A stretch of DNA of 64,000 nucleotides from Cavenderia fasciculata (lineage: Eukaryota; Evosea; Eumycetozoa; Acytosteliales; Cavenderiaceae). The stretch spans positions 1,054,001-1,118,000 of the forward strand of contig NW_004457736.1 in NCBI RefSeq assembly GCF_000203815.1, in the 5' to 3' direction. How positions within the stretch are numbered: position 1 is the stretch's first letter; each line of letters opens with the position of its first letter. Shown piece by piece: positions 31,848 through 45,683 of the stretch. The position numbers and the translations under genes are program-made. Under the pieces are notes generated by a model. The model had not been told where the DNA came from. It did not search any database and was given only the letters and a program-made list of their open reading frames with translations.

Positions 31848-33897
31848 ATGGATAGAGAGAAAACAATAGCAGATGGTTATGGTGTATTTGTGGTAAGTAC
31901 AAACATACATACATACATACATACATCGAAAAGAAAAGAAAAGAGTAATGTCTTAGGACATTAGCATATGATATTAACTATTATTCTATCTCTCTATCAA
32001 GTCGGATATTGCTAGAGGAGTGACAGATGAAATGTTGAAAGAGGAATTTAGTAAAATAGCAGAGGTATCAGAGGCTATTGTTGTAAAGAATAAGCATTCT
32101 GGTGAGACAAAGGGATACGGTTTCGTAAAGTTTTTTTCTCTAAATGACTGCTATCGTGCAGTTGAATGGACTAGTCCACCTGCTTTCAAAGATCATTTCT
32201 CTGGTAAAAGGTTTGTATTTTTTTGATTGATGACCAACAATGATTGAAACAAGTCATCATCTTCTTCTTCTTCTTCTTCTCCTCCTCTTCTTCTTCATCA
32301 TCATCTTCTCTCTCTTTTTGTTCGTTTGTTACTGTTGTTATTGTTGTTATTGTAGTTGTCCTCACATCCTTATCACTATCATTTGAGACCAACCAACTAA
32401 AAAGGGGATGAGAATATATTTAGCAGAGAGATTAGATTAGATTAGATTGATGGGTCAAGGCGATAGTTTAATGATATTAACATTTCTATTCAATCATTAA
32501 TAATCATTAATCATTAATCATAAATCATATTTATATTCATACGATCAACAACAAATAATAATTATTATTTTTGTAAATCATTAATCATTAATCATTAATC
32601 ACTACACAATAACACATATACAATATAATATATATTTACAATCGATAAATACATAACTTTTAAAAAATATAAATATAATTATAAATCTCAACAATCACAT
32701 CAAAAAAAAACAATAATTCCATTTTCATTCAATCATTAATCATTAATCTACAATATATATATATTATAAACAAAGTAAAAACAACATATTAATAATAACT
32801 TTCAATCAATCTCTTCATTAATAATTACAATTTATAAAATATAATCAAATCATGAATCACAAATCTTTTTATGTATATATATTAGCCAAATGGTAAAAAT
32901 AACAATGGCAGATACCAAAAATACTCTATATATTGGACGAATCCCAAAGGATATGAGCGAACGTGAAGTAAAGATGTCATTGGAAGATGTTTCAGGTTGC
33001 ACAGTAAAATCATTTGAATTTGATGGTACCAATAGTACAGCAGGTTGGGCATTCTTTAAAGATCATGAAACCACTATTAAAGCAATTAAATTGATTCAAA
33101 AATCAGTCTATACAGCTTCACTAACTAAAAAATCATCTTCAACTGCTGCTTCGTAAGTGTTAAAAAAAGAAAAAGAGAAATAAGATTGATTCCCATTTAT
33201 ATTAATATTTCTTTTTTATTTTATTTTTAGAGTACTACCAACAACTTATACAGATAATCAATCAACCAAAGTATTATTTGCAAGAGGAATTAAATCACAA
33301 GATGAAGGCCAAGTTTTACAGGATCAATTGGGAACAACATATGTTGAAAAGGTGGTGGTACCATTGGACATGCAAAAGAGAGTGCCTCTAGGACACGCAT
33401 TTATCTATTGTCACACTGTCGAAGATGCAAAGACATTGATGGAGAGAAACGAGGGAGGTGTCGAGTTTTTAGGACGATCCATCTCGTTGGCATGGGGTCT
33501 ACCAAAACAAAAACATAGAGGATTTGTAGACCCATATGCCACCGGTGCCTATGACTATAGTTATATGTTGTATCCCGACTATCTCAGCCAGATGTATCCA
33601 CCACCACCTCCACCACCTCATTATGCAGGTAGCACTGGTGGTCGTGCCGGAAGATACGACAGTCACTACTCTGGCAGCTCTGGCAAACATAGTGGTGGCG
33701 GTGGCGGTCGTCACCACGACCATCATCATCATCACCCTGCACCACACTACCCCTACCCCATGGTACATCCATCTGTCAAGGGAGGATACGAGGCTCCCTA
33801 TCCACCACCAGCCGCCTTTTATCCACCAGTCGAAAGAAGTTCAAGAGGTGGTCGTGGTGCTCCAAGTGGTGGTTATTCAAGATATACTCCATATTAA
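31848..33897 (+). CDS. Three-RRM RNA-binding protein, hnRNP-like
   Basis: Four exons: 31848-31892, 32002-32210, 32886-33152 and 33231-33897, giving 395 aa. RRM1 spans residues 10-75 (RNP2-like GVFVSDI, RNP1 KGYGFVKF). RRM2 is about 95-165 (NTLYIGRIP, GWAFFKD). RRM3 is about 185-265 (STKVLFARGIK, LGHAFIYC). The C-terminus is a low-complexity tail of Tyr/Pro, Gly, a His run and RGG-like RSSRGGRGAPSGG. This is the arrangement of hnRNP Q/R-type pre-mRNA and mRNA binding proteins, so a nuclear or cytoplasmic mRNP role is likely. The second intron (675 bases) is unusually long here, uses a GTTTGT donor and is full of ATCATTA-type repeats. Confidence 0.82.
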
Positions 33898-35592
33898 AAA
33901 TGGAAAAAGAAAAAGGAAAGAAATATAGTTGGTTTTTTTAAAATATTTTTAGGACAAATAGATAGATTGATAGATAGAAAAAGAAGAAGAGATAGAGAGA
34001 CAGATAAGAGAAAAGTTGTAGATATAGGTTTTATTTTTATTTTTTTATTTAAATAAATTCTCTTCTCTTTTCTTCTTTTTTTTTTTTCAAAGTATAGAAT
34101 AGTATAGTTTAGTCTTTGTTATTCACAGATCAATTTTGTAGAATATTGGAAAAATAATGAATAATATTCCATTTTATTAAAGTATTGGGTAGAGAGCAGA
34201 GCGCACAACACACTAAACTAAACACACGAAAAATAATGAAATTCATTCACCACAATGCGAAATTCACAGAGCTAACCCAACCGAATATACACAAAAAAGA
34301 GATGACAACAACAACCACAACAACAACAATCAAAAGTATAAAAGTGTTTGTAAAACTCATTTTCAACCTGTTTGTCAAACAAGGCAGTCAGTGGTGATGC
34401 CCTGCCAACCAAGCCTGGTTCAGCATGCCCACCAAAACAAAAAGTTTTGCTTTTTTGAGAAACTTTTTAATTTTTCCAGACACAAGAGCTCTGCCAGGAT
34501 TGACGACGAGACATATTCAGGAGTTTGACACCACCCTAAATACACACCTTCTGCACTGATTGACAATGAAAAAAACAGGGAAACCTATTGCTGTTGTTGA
34601 CTGGCAACTAGTTACCCACCTATCTGAGTAACACAGTATTAATTAAAAAAAAATGAATGAATTTATTATATTATATACCCACCTGTGTAAAACAATTTGA
34701 ATCTAATTCGATTGACCAGGACATCTAGCAATCCAAATGGTATCCTTTAAATACCAACATTTTTGTTCATTGTTTTTTTATTTCCTATCCTTCCCATCCA
34801 CCCTCTCCTCCCCCAATAACAAATAAATATATATAAATATTTATATATATAAAATAACCATATCAAAACATTATTTTTTTTTTTTTGATATTACACAATA
34901 GTTTTTTAAAAATTATTTCTTTCTTTCTTTCTTTCTTTATTTATTGGTAATAACATAAAGAGTATAATTATTTATATTAGAGTATAATATAATATAATAT
35001 AATATAATAAATATAATACATAATAATAATCGTAAGTTATTTTTAAATATGATCCTCTCAACCCATTACTACGATTAACTAACTAATTTTAAAAATGTTT
35101 ATTTTTTCACCCCTGTTGTTCATCAAACACACACAAACAAAACTACTTCTTACTTTACTTTATTTGTTCACTTTTTTTATCTATCTATCTATCTATCTGT
35201 CTGTCTCTTGTATATTTGTATATTTATTATTTATTGTACTTTATTTATCACCACTCACTTACTCTTCTTCTCCCTCCATGTTACTTAAAACTTAATAATA
35301 CTTTATTTATCTATTTATAACAACCATATTATTAATCGTTTACGATTTATAGCATAAGTAGTAGTAGTAGTTTGCATTTAGCAACATTATAACAACAACA
35401 ACAACATTCATTTATTCATTGTAAATCACATCCCTACCTTTATTTGTAGTAGTAGTAATAATAATTAGTTTATATATAAATCATTGTAACAATATACAAC
35501 ACATACATACAATACAATACAACATAGTTAATAATAATAATAATCTAAATAATTAAAAGAGTACAATTCTCTATTCTATTTAAAATCAGAGA
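33898..35592. other. Intergenic region, 1.7 kb
   Basis: Mostly A+T-rich with T runs and TTTC and TCTA microsatellites. About 34370-34640 is less A+T rich than its surroundings (CAAGCCTGGTTCAGCATGCC and nearby) but has no open frame, and I could not identify an RNA in it. The 3' part should hold the subtilase promoter. Confidence 0.45.
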
Positions 35593-38019
35593 ATGACACT
35601 TTACATGAAGCATTTATTAATTGGCTTTATTGGATGCTTATTGGTTTTAATGGTGGTTCATTCCAAACTACAACAAGAACAACAAGTATTCCAAGACCTC
35701 GACAACAAGGTATCCAACTCGGTCAAGTTATTCTTTGGTGAAAAGTACACTCAAGATTCTATTCAACGTTCACAACTCATTAACAAACAACTTGGTCTTA
35801 ACAATAACAATGAACAACAACAACAACAACAACAACCAACAATACTCCCCAAACCAGATACAAAACGTACCAAGTTATGGGTATTTTTAAATGAAAAGGA
35901 AGGAAAGGATGTATTGCTCAAGTCGAGCACTTCTACCACTTCCTCCAACAAGATGGTATCCAATACTGCCAACTTGATTAATAACATTCAATCAATTGAT
36001 CGTCGTATTCGTCGTGGTCAATTTGAACAACAACAACAAAAACAACAACAATCCTCACAAACATCATTAAAACATCAACAACCAACAAAAATGATTGTAA
36101 ATGAAAAGGATTTGCCAATTTCAGAATCAATTGTAGATAGAATCATGAAATGCGATCGAAATGATGCACAATTGACTGTACATCACCGTATTAAATGGAT
36201 TAATGCTATTTCAGTGTCTCTATCTACACAGACATCGTCGACTGTCGCTTCAGAAGTTCTTCGTTGTATCTCTGGCATTTCACAGGTTGATCGTGTCGAG
36301 TTGGTCAACCGTTTCTACAAACCAAAGTTTGACAATGACAATGAAGAGCTTGACAAGTTGGCTGCACACATTCAACAAGAAAACATTCTCGTCGAGGCTG
36401 ACATTGCCCCCCGTCGTCGTATCTTGTCGTCGGACGAACAAGATCGTGCCTTTTACAACAACACATTCAATGCTGCCACTCAAATCAATGTACCAGTTGC
36501 ACACTCGAATGGATACAATGGCACTGGTGTCATTATTCTCATGATGGACTCTGGATACCTAAAGAACCACACTGCATTTGCCCATCTCACCTTCCTCGAC
36601 GAATATGACTTTGTCGACAACAAAACAGACACTCAAGGTCCAATGGGTGACCCACAAAACACTCATGGAACTGCCACCCTCTCTACTATTGGTGGCTTTG
36701 TCCCAGGTGTTATGGTCGGTCCTGCTTATCTAGCTCATTATCTTTTAGCCAAAACTGTAAGTAAACAAGAAGGTTAAATATTCAAAATATTGGTATTAAT
36801 ATATGTTTTTCTTTTAATTTAATTGTAGGAAGATACATCTGCAGAATACGTTGAAGAAGAGGATAATTGGATTGCAGCAGTTCAGTGGGGTGAAGAGAGA
36901 GGAGCTGATATGCTCTCTAGTTCACTTGGATACACTGATTGGTACAAATACTATCAAATGGATTCTAAACACGCTCCCATTACCATGGCTGCTGACGCTG
37001 CCGCAGAGAGAGGTATGACAGTGGTTGTATCGGCTGGAAACAGCGGTGAAAAGGGTATTGGTGCACCTGCAGACGGTATGAATGTGCTTGCTATTGCTGC
37101 CATTGACCAACATGGAAACACTGCCTCGTTTAGCTCGCGTGGTCCAAGTTCAGATGGTCGTGTCAAGCCTGATGTATCGGCATTGGGTGTAGCCAACTTT
37201 GTCGCATCTGCATCTGACGCAAGATACTATACTCGTATGAGTGGCACTAGTTTTGCATGTCCCATGACCGGTGGAGCTGTCGCACTCATCCTCCAAGCAC
37301 ATCCCAACTGGACACCCGCAATGGTGTACGAAGCGATCACCCAAACTGCTTCACACCCCGAAATGGCTGACGTGCAACAAGGTTTCGGTATCGTCAACAC
37401 GTGGGCTGCCATCAACTATGTACCCACCAATCTCAGCACACATGACTCTTGCGACACTGTCGGCTGCTCAGGTCACGGTGGATGCTGTGACGGACAGTGT
37501 GCATGTGCCGCCGACCGTTACGGAACATTCTGTCAATTTGAAAAGGTTGCATGTGGCGCTGAATGTCTCTTCCGTGGTGGAAAGTGTGTATTGGACCAAT
37601 TTGACTTTAGCTATGTGTGTGGTGATATTAATGGACCATCTCATGTAAACCAAACCATCACATGTGACGTATGCACTGATGCCAAGGTCGATGTATGTGG
37701 GGTGTGTGGAGGTGCCGGAAAATCATGTGTTGGATGCGACGGTGTCCCCTTTTCGGGCAAGGTCGTTGACGTGTGTGGTACCTGTGGCGGTAATGGTGCT
37801 TGCAAGGCTGTCGTACCTGAACCTGACAATGCTGACAACAAAAACACCCGTCTCAAAATCATCATTGGATCTGTCATTGGTGGAACCGGTTTCCTTCTCA
37901 TCATTGGTGCCATCATCATTGTAGCCAAAAAGAATAGAGATAGAAAAGGAATGGAACCATTTCTCGGCTTTCCTGGAAGAGGCTACGAAACATTAAGAAC
38001 TGAAGATTTTGAATATTAA
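35593..38019 (+). CDS. Membrane-anchored subtilisin-like serine protease
   Basis: Two exons, 35593-36756 and 36829-38019, phase 0, giving 784 aa. An N-terminal hydrophobic segment (LLIGFIGCLLVLMVV) acts as signal peptide or anchor, followed by a Gln/Asn-rich propeptide region. The S8 catalytic residues are visible: Asp in ILMMDSGY (about 318), His in NTHGTATL (about 358), oxyanion Asn in VSAGNSGEKG (about 458) and Ser in GTSFACPMTGG (about 529). After the protease domain come EGF-like and Cys-rich modules (CSGHGGCCDGQCAC, VCGVCGGAGKSC, VCGTCGGNGAC), a transmembrane helix (IGGTGFLLIIGAIIIVAKK) and a short cytoplasmic tail. It probably acts at the cell surface or in endosomes; substrates unknown. 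Confidence 0.9.
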
Positions 38020-39050
38020 AATATTAAAAATCAAATTAAATAAATAAATAAATAAATCAAAACTTTGTTTATAATAATATAATTTATTATAAAATATTAG
38101 TAAAATTATTATTATTGTTTCTTCTATTTATTTATATATATTATTTCAAATAGATAGATATTATTATTTTTAGAATGTACACACACATAAATATCTGCCT
38201 CTTTCCGATGTCGCCAAACTCGGTTGACCTTCAAACTGACGAACACCATAAAAACGTTCTTGAAAAATCTAATGAATTGTTTTTTGACAAAAAATCCGCC
38301 ACCTCACCAATGGTGTTCTGACTGAAGAGTCCTCCTCATCTTTCTCTCTATCACTATCTTTTTCACAAACACATATCAAAGTCGGTACAGATAGCTAGAT
38401 AGATAGATACAAAGGACTCAAATCATCATCTTTCTTTTAGTTGATTAGATAGAATAGAACCCTCTCTGTAATTTGGAGAGGTTAGATATTTGAAGAACAG
38501 TTCATCTTTTAGTTTATTCGATAGACAATAGATAGATAGATAGATAGATAGATATCAAAGGTATGTTTCTAGAAGACGTCTTCTATTCTATAACAAAGTT
38601 GGTTTAGTTTAAAGTACAATGCAATGGTGCTTAGTAGGATGTGGGAGTGGGAGTGTGTGTTTGTTCGTTAAAATTTTAACCTATGAATCAAATCACCCAA
38701 TATCCCCATACATCCATGATTCATCATCATTATTATCTTTGGAGTGTTCTCATCTCATCTCTTATCTATCTACAATATTCTATAGTAATAATGTATTATT
38801 AACACATTTTTATCATTTTACAAATATATATATATATAAATAGATTGATATATAGATATATAGATATATAGATAGATAGATAGATAGATATTATTATCAT
38901 TCACTCATTCACATTCATTCACTAGTTCACTTATTTGTAGTATACAACACCTTTTGTTTTGTATATATTATAATATTCACAACAATAATAGATACAGATA
39001 TAAAGATAGAGATAGATTATCTATCGAAAACAGGGTTGAAAGCATTAAAA
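38020..39050. other. Intergenic region with GATA microsatellites
   Basis: A+T-rich. (GATA)n runs lie near 38390-38410, 38525-38553 and 38840-38892. No gene recognised; it presumably contains the promoter of the GNPTAB homologue. Confidence 0.55.
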
Positions 39051-42000
39051 ATGTCATCTAAAACAAGAAATGCAGTCAAGCTATTCCAACAAAAGTTTTA
39101 TTCTTTTCTATCGTCGAGATTGGGAATGGCTCTCTGCCTGATTGGAGCATTCGTATCGTTTAATATGGCACTACACATCTTTTCAATGTTTCAAAATTCA
39201 CACTCCAACACTGCCATTCTCCGCGAAATCTCTGACAATATTGGAAACAAACCAATGTCCATCGTTCCCGAACCCATCGATGCCGTCTACACATGGGTTA
39301 ATGGATCTGACCCAAATCTCATTAGCGCTGTCGCTGAAATTAAAAGGAAATTAAGAGATCCAAATAGTTTGTATCCCATCCTCTAAAAAATGAATATAAC
39401 AGAGATGTGTGTACTTGGACTAACCCTTTCCCTTTTATTTTGTTTTTGTATTTACTATGTAGTGCCAGAATGTAAAGATAAACAAGACCCAAGTAAACAT
39501 AATTGTTACAAGGATGGGAATAGTGCCAATCGATTTGTTGATAATCAGGAATTAAGATATTCGTTGAGATCGTTGGAAAAGTATGCTCCATGGATTAGAC
39601 ATATCTACATTGTCACTAATGGACAAGTACCTAATTGGTTGAATGTTGGACACCCGAGAATATCGATTGTGCAACACAAGGAGATCTTTGTAAACAAGTC
39701 TCATTTACCATCATTTAGTTCACCGTCGATCGAGAGTCATCTACATCGTATCCCCGGTCTCTCTAAACGTTTCATCTATCTCAACGACGACGTTATGTTT
39801 GGTAGACCTGTTTACCCAGACGATTTCGTTCAAATGAGTGGACAACGTGTCTACTTGTCATGGCCTGTTCCAAATTGTAATGACGGGTGTCCAAACAATT
39901 GGGTAGGTGATGGTTTTTGTGATGCTGCTTGTAATGTTACCATGTGTGATTTTGATGGTGGTGATTGTAATAACAGTACTGGTCAAATTAAAACAAGATG
40001 GTGGAGTATGTATAAAATCAAAAAGAATAGAATAGAAAACAAGTGATTGTGCAAGTACTTACTTTGTTTATTTTTTGTTTTGGTTTAGATCGAAATTCCA
40101 ATTTGAATGGTGGAGGTTCAACAACTACATCAACAAGTAATGCAATTAAACCCAAACAATATTGTTCAAAGGGGTGTCCAGACTCTTGGATTGGTGATAG
40201 ACACTGTGACAGAATGTGTAAGAACCTTGAATGTGGTTTCGATGCCGGTGATTGTGGTGTTGAAATGATGTTTAATTCTCCAATGTTGGGTTATGATATT
40301 ACAAATCAGGTATGCAAACAATCATATACATACAAATACACATATAATATATTAACCTTTACTTTTTAATTCTTTTAAATTTAAATAGACATTAATTCAT
40401 TTACCAAATGGAACCTATTCAGTTTATTTTAATTTATCAACATTGGTTGGAACGAATGCGACCATTACAGATGGATCACATGATAATGCCGTGTTGGTTA
40501 GAACAGCTACCATCTCGCAAAAGAATAAGATTATGACATTGACCTTTAACAGGAATATCGAGTATCAACGTGTAGCAGTGACTATCACCTATGACAAGGC
40601 TGCCACAGCTCCCAAAGTACCAGATGGTATCGTTGCCAATGGTGTAGTTGTAAAAGATAACTCTTATACCAAGGATTTTAATATTACTCTATCTACAATG
40701 GACGAACAACCAAAGGATTCTACAAGTACCAGTACCAGTACAAGTACAAGTACAACTGGATCAACAACAACAACTGGAACAACAACAACTATTAATAATA
40801 ATACACCAAGAGGATCAAGAAGAACACCAATTTCATCATACACATCAATGGTTGCAAATAATAATAATAATAATCTATATGAACAGGAACAAGATGAACA
40901 AGAGGGACAAGAACAACAACCACAACAAGAAGAAGGAGATGAAAATGGTGGTATTGGAAATTTAGAAGGAGATGATAATATTGGTAAAGGTGAACAACCA
41001 ATTCAATTGACAGAGACTGAAGTTGATGAGAATGCAACTACACCAACCACACCATCAGAAACTGCTAGTGTTAACAAGGTTGGTGAAACTGTCCTTTTCA
41101 CTCAAACTGAAGTCAATGATAATCATGATACTCCTGTACTTGGTGACCAAGCAAAGGAACAACAAGGTGGTGGTGGTAGACAAATGTTGACTGTTGACTA
41201 TGTTGGAGATAGCTATAGTTCTGAATCTCATTCTGATGACGACTCATCATTTGAAATGAGGTATGAACCAACCGAACAAAAAGAATTGAATCAAATCATC
41301 AAACAAAAAGAACAAGATTTGGAATTGGATCGATTGGAAAAAGAGGAGAATGAATATGACCGTAAATACATGTTAAATAGAGAGACTGAAAGAGCTATTA
41401 GAGAACAAGGTGGTGAACAAGTATTCCCATGGGAAGAAGAAGAAAAAGTGGAACAACAACAGGTCATGCCAGGTACCCAAAGAAAGACATTAGATATGTT
41501 TGGTGACTCTTTAAAGTTTGTAAATAGACTATACACTGTTGAATTTGGTGCTGCATCAAGAAAGGTTCCTGCTCATATGCCACATATGATTGATGTTGAT
41601 GTTATGAAAGAATTACAAGCCAAGTATGTTTGTCAAACCAACCCAACAACCCAAACCAAACCAAACCATTTAATTTAAACAAACTAATGTTGGAAAATAT
41701 ATATTAATATTTGATTGTTTTTAATTTATTATTTAGATGGCCAGAACAATGGGATGCAACAAGTAGTCATCCATTGAGACACCCAAGAGATATGCAATTT
41801 GCATTTTCATATTTTTATTATCTCATTCATAAACGCAAGGAATATGATATCGATAAGTTGTGGAGCGAAGAGTTTGACGGCAACAGAGACGGTGTGTTGG
41901 ATCTGAACGAACTGCGTAATATCGGTGTTGCATGTCTCGGTACACCACTCCGAAACACTTGGAATGATTTCAAGAGTCATTTGTATAGAAGTTGTTTGGA

Positions 42001-42713
42001 GCAACGTCAACAACGACAATTCCAACAGGGACTGATTGAAAAGCTAGAGGACCTTGGCAACCATACCATCCGAGTCGGCGACCTTGAGTTGCAAGACTGT
42101 CCCATCACCAAGGACGTGTTGATTCATTCCAACAAGACAATGGAAGAGATTAAAAAGACATACTCGAAGCGTAGCTATTGGAGAACTACGATTGACGGTA
42201 CCGACGAAGTCGCCTTTGTCATGGTCGTCGATAATGACACTGTATCCCAAGGTAAACTGGACGGTATCCGTCAAAAACGTCATAAATTTGTTTGTCTCAA
42301 CGATGACTTTGATCATGACAAACCAACTGCTCATCTCGTTGAAAAGGTTGTCTTGGACTTTTACAAAGCAATGTTCCCATGGCCATCTTCCTTTGAATTA
42401 TCTTCAAATGAATTTAATAATTTTATGTATATTGATGATTATAATGAATTGTAAGTAGTATAGAAATTAAAAACAATCAAACAACAAATAATAACATTAC
42501 AAACAAACCCATCCCAATTTTCAAAAAAATTCTAATATTTATCATTCATTCATTTCCCAATTGAATTGTAGAAGAAAAGTAAAAGATGAAAGTGAAAGAA
42601 GCCATTCAAATTCATTTTGGATTATTTGTGTGTTAATTGTCATTGTAGTTTTGTTTGTTTACAAATTCCAAAAAACAAACAAGATTTCCAAAAAGAAGAT
42701 GTTTACCCGATAA
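39051..42713 (+). CDS. gnptab: GlcNAc-1-phosphotransferase alpha/beta homologue
   Basis: Six exons: 39051-39366, 39463-40005, 40089-40309, 40389-41623, 41737-42450 and 42572-42713, giving 1056 aa. An N-terminal membrane helix precedes the Stealth motif CR1 ([13 protein letters not shown]). CR2 contains [20 protein letters not shown] and [11 protein letters not shown]. Two Notch/LNR modules follow ([32 protein letters not shown]). A long acidic, Thr/Gln-rich insert leads to CR3 ([13 protein letters not shown]), an EF-hand-like loop ([13 protein letters not shown]), CR4 ([12 protein letters not shown]) and a C-terminal membrane helix. The enzyme transfers GlcNAc-1-phosphate to high-mannose glycans of lysosomal enzymes in the Golgi, and Dictyostelium lysosomal enzymes do carry modified mannose-6-phosphate. 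Intron 1 needs a GTTTGT donor to keep frame; exon 1 starts at the ATG at 39051. Confidence 0.92.
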
Positions 42714-45652
42714 AATCGATAATAATAGATACAATAATATAAATAACAAATAATAATAATAACAAATAATAATAATAATAATAATAATAATAATCGATCA
42801 ATCATGGATTCAACGTGATTTTGCTCAATATGGGTGGTTGTTTTGGTTGGGTTGTAAACAAAACAATAACACAACAATACAACACGACTATGGTTGGGGG
42901 GTTTTTATGTATGATCCCCAATACACATTTCCATTGTCACTACAATCATCCAATTAATCAATCAATCAATTGATTTAGCTTATTGCAATAAATCCTACAA
43001 ACTTTACAAAACAAAAATGATCCATTTTTCCATTTTTGGAGCCAACCCTGTCAAATTTTTGGGATTTGTGTTCAATGGGTTTCAATACTTTTAACCTCAA
43101 AAGGTGCTGAGGTGGTTAATATCTTAAGTCACTTCTGATTAGAGTCGAATTCACTCCAAATAGGGGTAGTAGTAAGAAGTAGTAGTAGTTTGCTAAAATT
43201 ATAATTATTATTTATTCGTTTTCCATTCTTTTTTTTTTTTTTTGTATTCTTATTTTTGATTTTTTTTTTTTTATAAAATGTGATGATTTGAAATGAACTT
43301 AAATTTAATTGAATTCAAATTATTTTCTATCTATTTTCAAAATCACCATATCTTTTTCTTTCGAGGAAAATAAAATGAATTTTGATCAAAGATCTTTTAA
43401 ACAGCCACCACCACTTTTTTTTTTTTGTCAACCACATACATTCTATCTGTTTCAAATTTTTCTTTTTGCTATGTGTACGGTACATGTATAGTATGTCTAT
43501 TTTATCCTATTTAATTGTTAAAAGTAAAAAAAAGATATTATTAGAATTTATTATTATTATTTACTTTTTTGAAACTATAGTTTTTTTTTTTTTAAATTAA
43601 TATTAATAATAGAACCTTTTTCCTAAAAAAAATTTACCAATCAACCAATCAATCTGTCCACCTTCTACTGTACTCATACAAAACACAAACTACTGTCTCA
43701 TACCAATCCATCTTACCATTCCCCCATTTGATAGATTGGATTGATTGTCACATGTAGGTCGGTCAGTTGGATTAGATGGGAAGGAGATTGGCAAATTTAC
43801 TTTGGAAAATCACTCCTCAGTTCAACCAACCAACCAACTTCCAACTTTTAAAAAATCGTAAATTCAATCAAATAGCAGATTATTCAATCAATCAATCAAT
43901 CAATCGATCCAAGAATAGGATCAATTGATATTATAGTATGAATATATTTCTCCTATCCTTCATCATTGATCAAAAACACCAATTTTTCCTTCCTTTCAAT
44001 ACAACACTGTGAATGGTTGTGGTGGAGTGGGTAGTGCTCAGATTTTGGAATTGATTCCAATGACAAAAAAATGCTTGTATGTGTGTGTAAATTTATATCT
44101 CTATCTCTCACTTCTTTATATATCGATCAACCTTCCTTATTATTGATTCTATTCCTATCATCGACATTGCCATCACTCACCCGACACTACTACTACTAAT
44201 ACTACTACCTCAACTCTTAAATCTATCGTATTGCCAAACACCACCACCACAACACAAACTAAAATTCAATCAATTTTATAATAGTTGGTAGATTGTGGTT
44301 GACCAACTTCTTTTTATTTTCCTTTTTCTTGTATTAGATTTCCTCAACAAATGCACAAAGACGATGATTGACATTCACATTCTTTTATGTTGTTGTTTGT
44401 TTGTGTGTATGTGTATGCATGTATGTGTATTAATAATATGATGTGTGAAGATGCAACTACTAAAAAATATTATACCCACCCTCATCATAGCAATAGTAGA
44501 GAGAGATGAGGAGACAAAGACAAGTTGTGTTGATGGAAGTAAAAAGTGGGTTTAGTGGTTGGGTTTGCGATGAACAACATCGGTCGACTTGTCTTGTATC
44601 AATCAATCAGTCAATCAACCGATGTGTTTGATGCGTTGTTGGCTGATGGATCAGTGCACTGCTGCGACCCCCCCCAATGAGCAGCTATGGAGGGCAAAAA
44701 ATCCAACCAACAAATGCCAATTAAGATGGCTACAACCCCAATGCAGTAAATCTTTCAATTGGGTTGTTGTTAGATTTTTGTTTGTTTGCTTGTTTGTTTT
44801 GTGTTTTTACCGTATTCAGAAATCATGATAAGTATGATGGATGGGTTGGTTGGTTTGCGTCCCTCCTCCTATTTTGAAACAAGCACCACTGATTGGGGGG
44901 TTGTTGCAGGTGGGGAGTGCAGACGTAGGCAAAAATGAGAGTGGTTAAAGATGCTGTAGATTAAATCGACAATAGTATCAGTGATAACAAAAAGAGAGCT
45001 AGCTATAATGAAAGAGCGGTTTTGAAAAGTATTCCATTAAATCAATTCCCACTGCTATCAATCCGATCAAACTCTGCTTTGCTTCCTGTTATTACCCATT
45101 TTTCAACAATCGAGTTGAGGTGGGTCTAGAAACTATAGTTCCACAATGTAGGTAGGTTGGTAGGTTGGTAGGTAAGTAGGGCACCTCATCCTACTATACC
45201 CTCTCTTCCACTCTCCATCCTACTCTTTTTTATTGTTTGAGTTCTTAAAAAGAACCGGTCTATCTCTCTCTCCTACTCTCTCTATTACTCTCTTTCTGTC
45301 TGTCGTTAACACTCAAATCATATTTTAAACAATATTAGTGTAAACAAATAAATAAATAAATAAATTATATAATTATTATTTATTTTTCTGTATACGGTAC
45401 TACTATAAATAAATTCAGATCAATCAATTTAGTTAGTTTATTACCAACCATCCAACCATCCAACCAACAAAATAAATAAATAATTAAATCTAGAAAACTA
45501 TAAAAGAAAATAATATTGTAAGTAACTTACCTCTTTTGTTGAAATTGTGTTTGTCGGTGTGCCATGTCGATGTGGTAATTTATAACCCTACTATTCTCTC
45601 TCTCTTTTTGTCGCTAACTATATGCGTGTCACGTGATGCGGACCACCTACAC

Positions 45653-45683
<31 letters not shown>

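Noticed and set aside
34185-34397. 70-aa open frame in the RRM-subtilase spacer
   Set aside because: Thr/Lys-rich low complexity, no conserved features, no splice context.
39360-39462. GTATCC donor for the first intron of the GNPTAB homologue
   Set aside because: It gives the wrong phase with the TATGTAG acceptor; GTTTGT one base after the AAT codon gives an uninterrupted frame.
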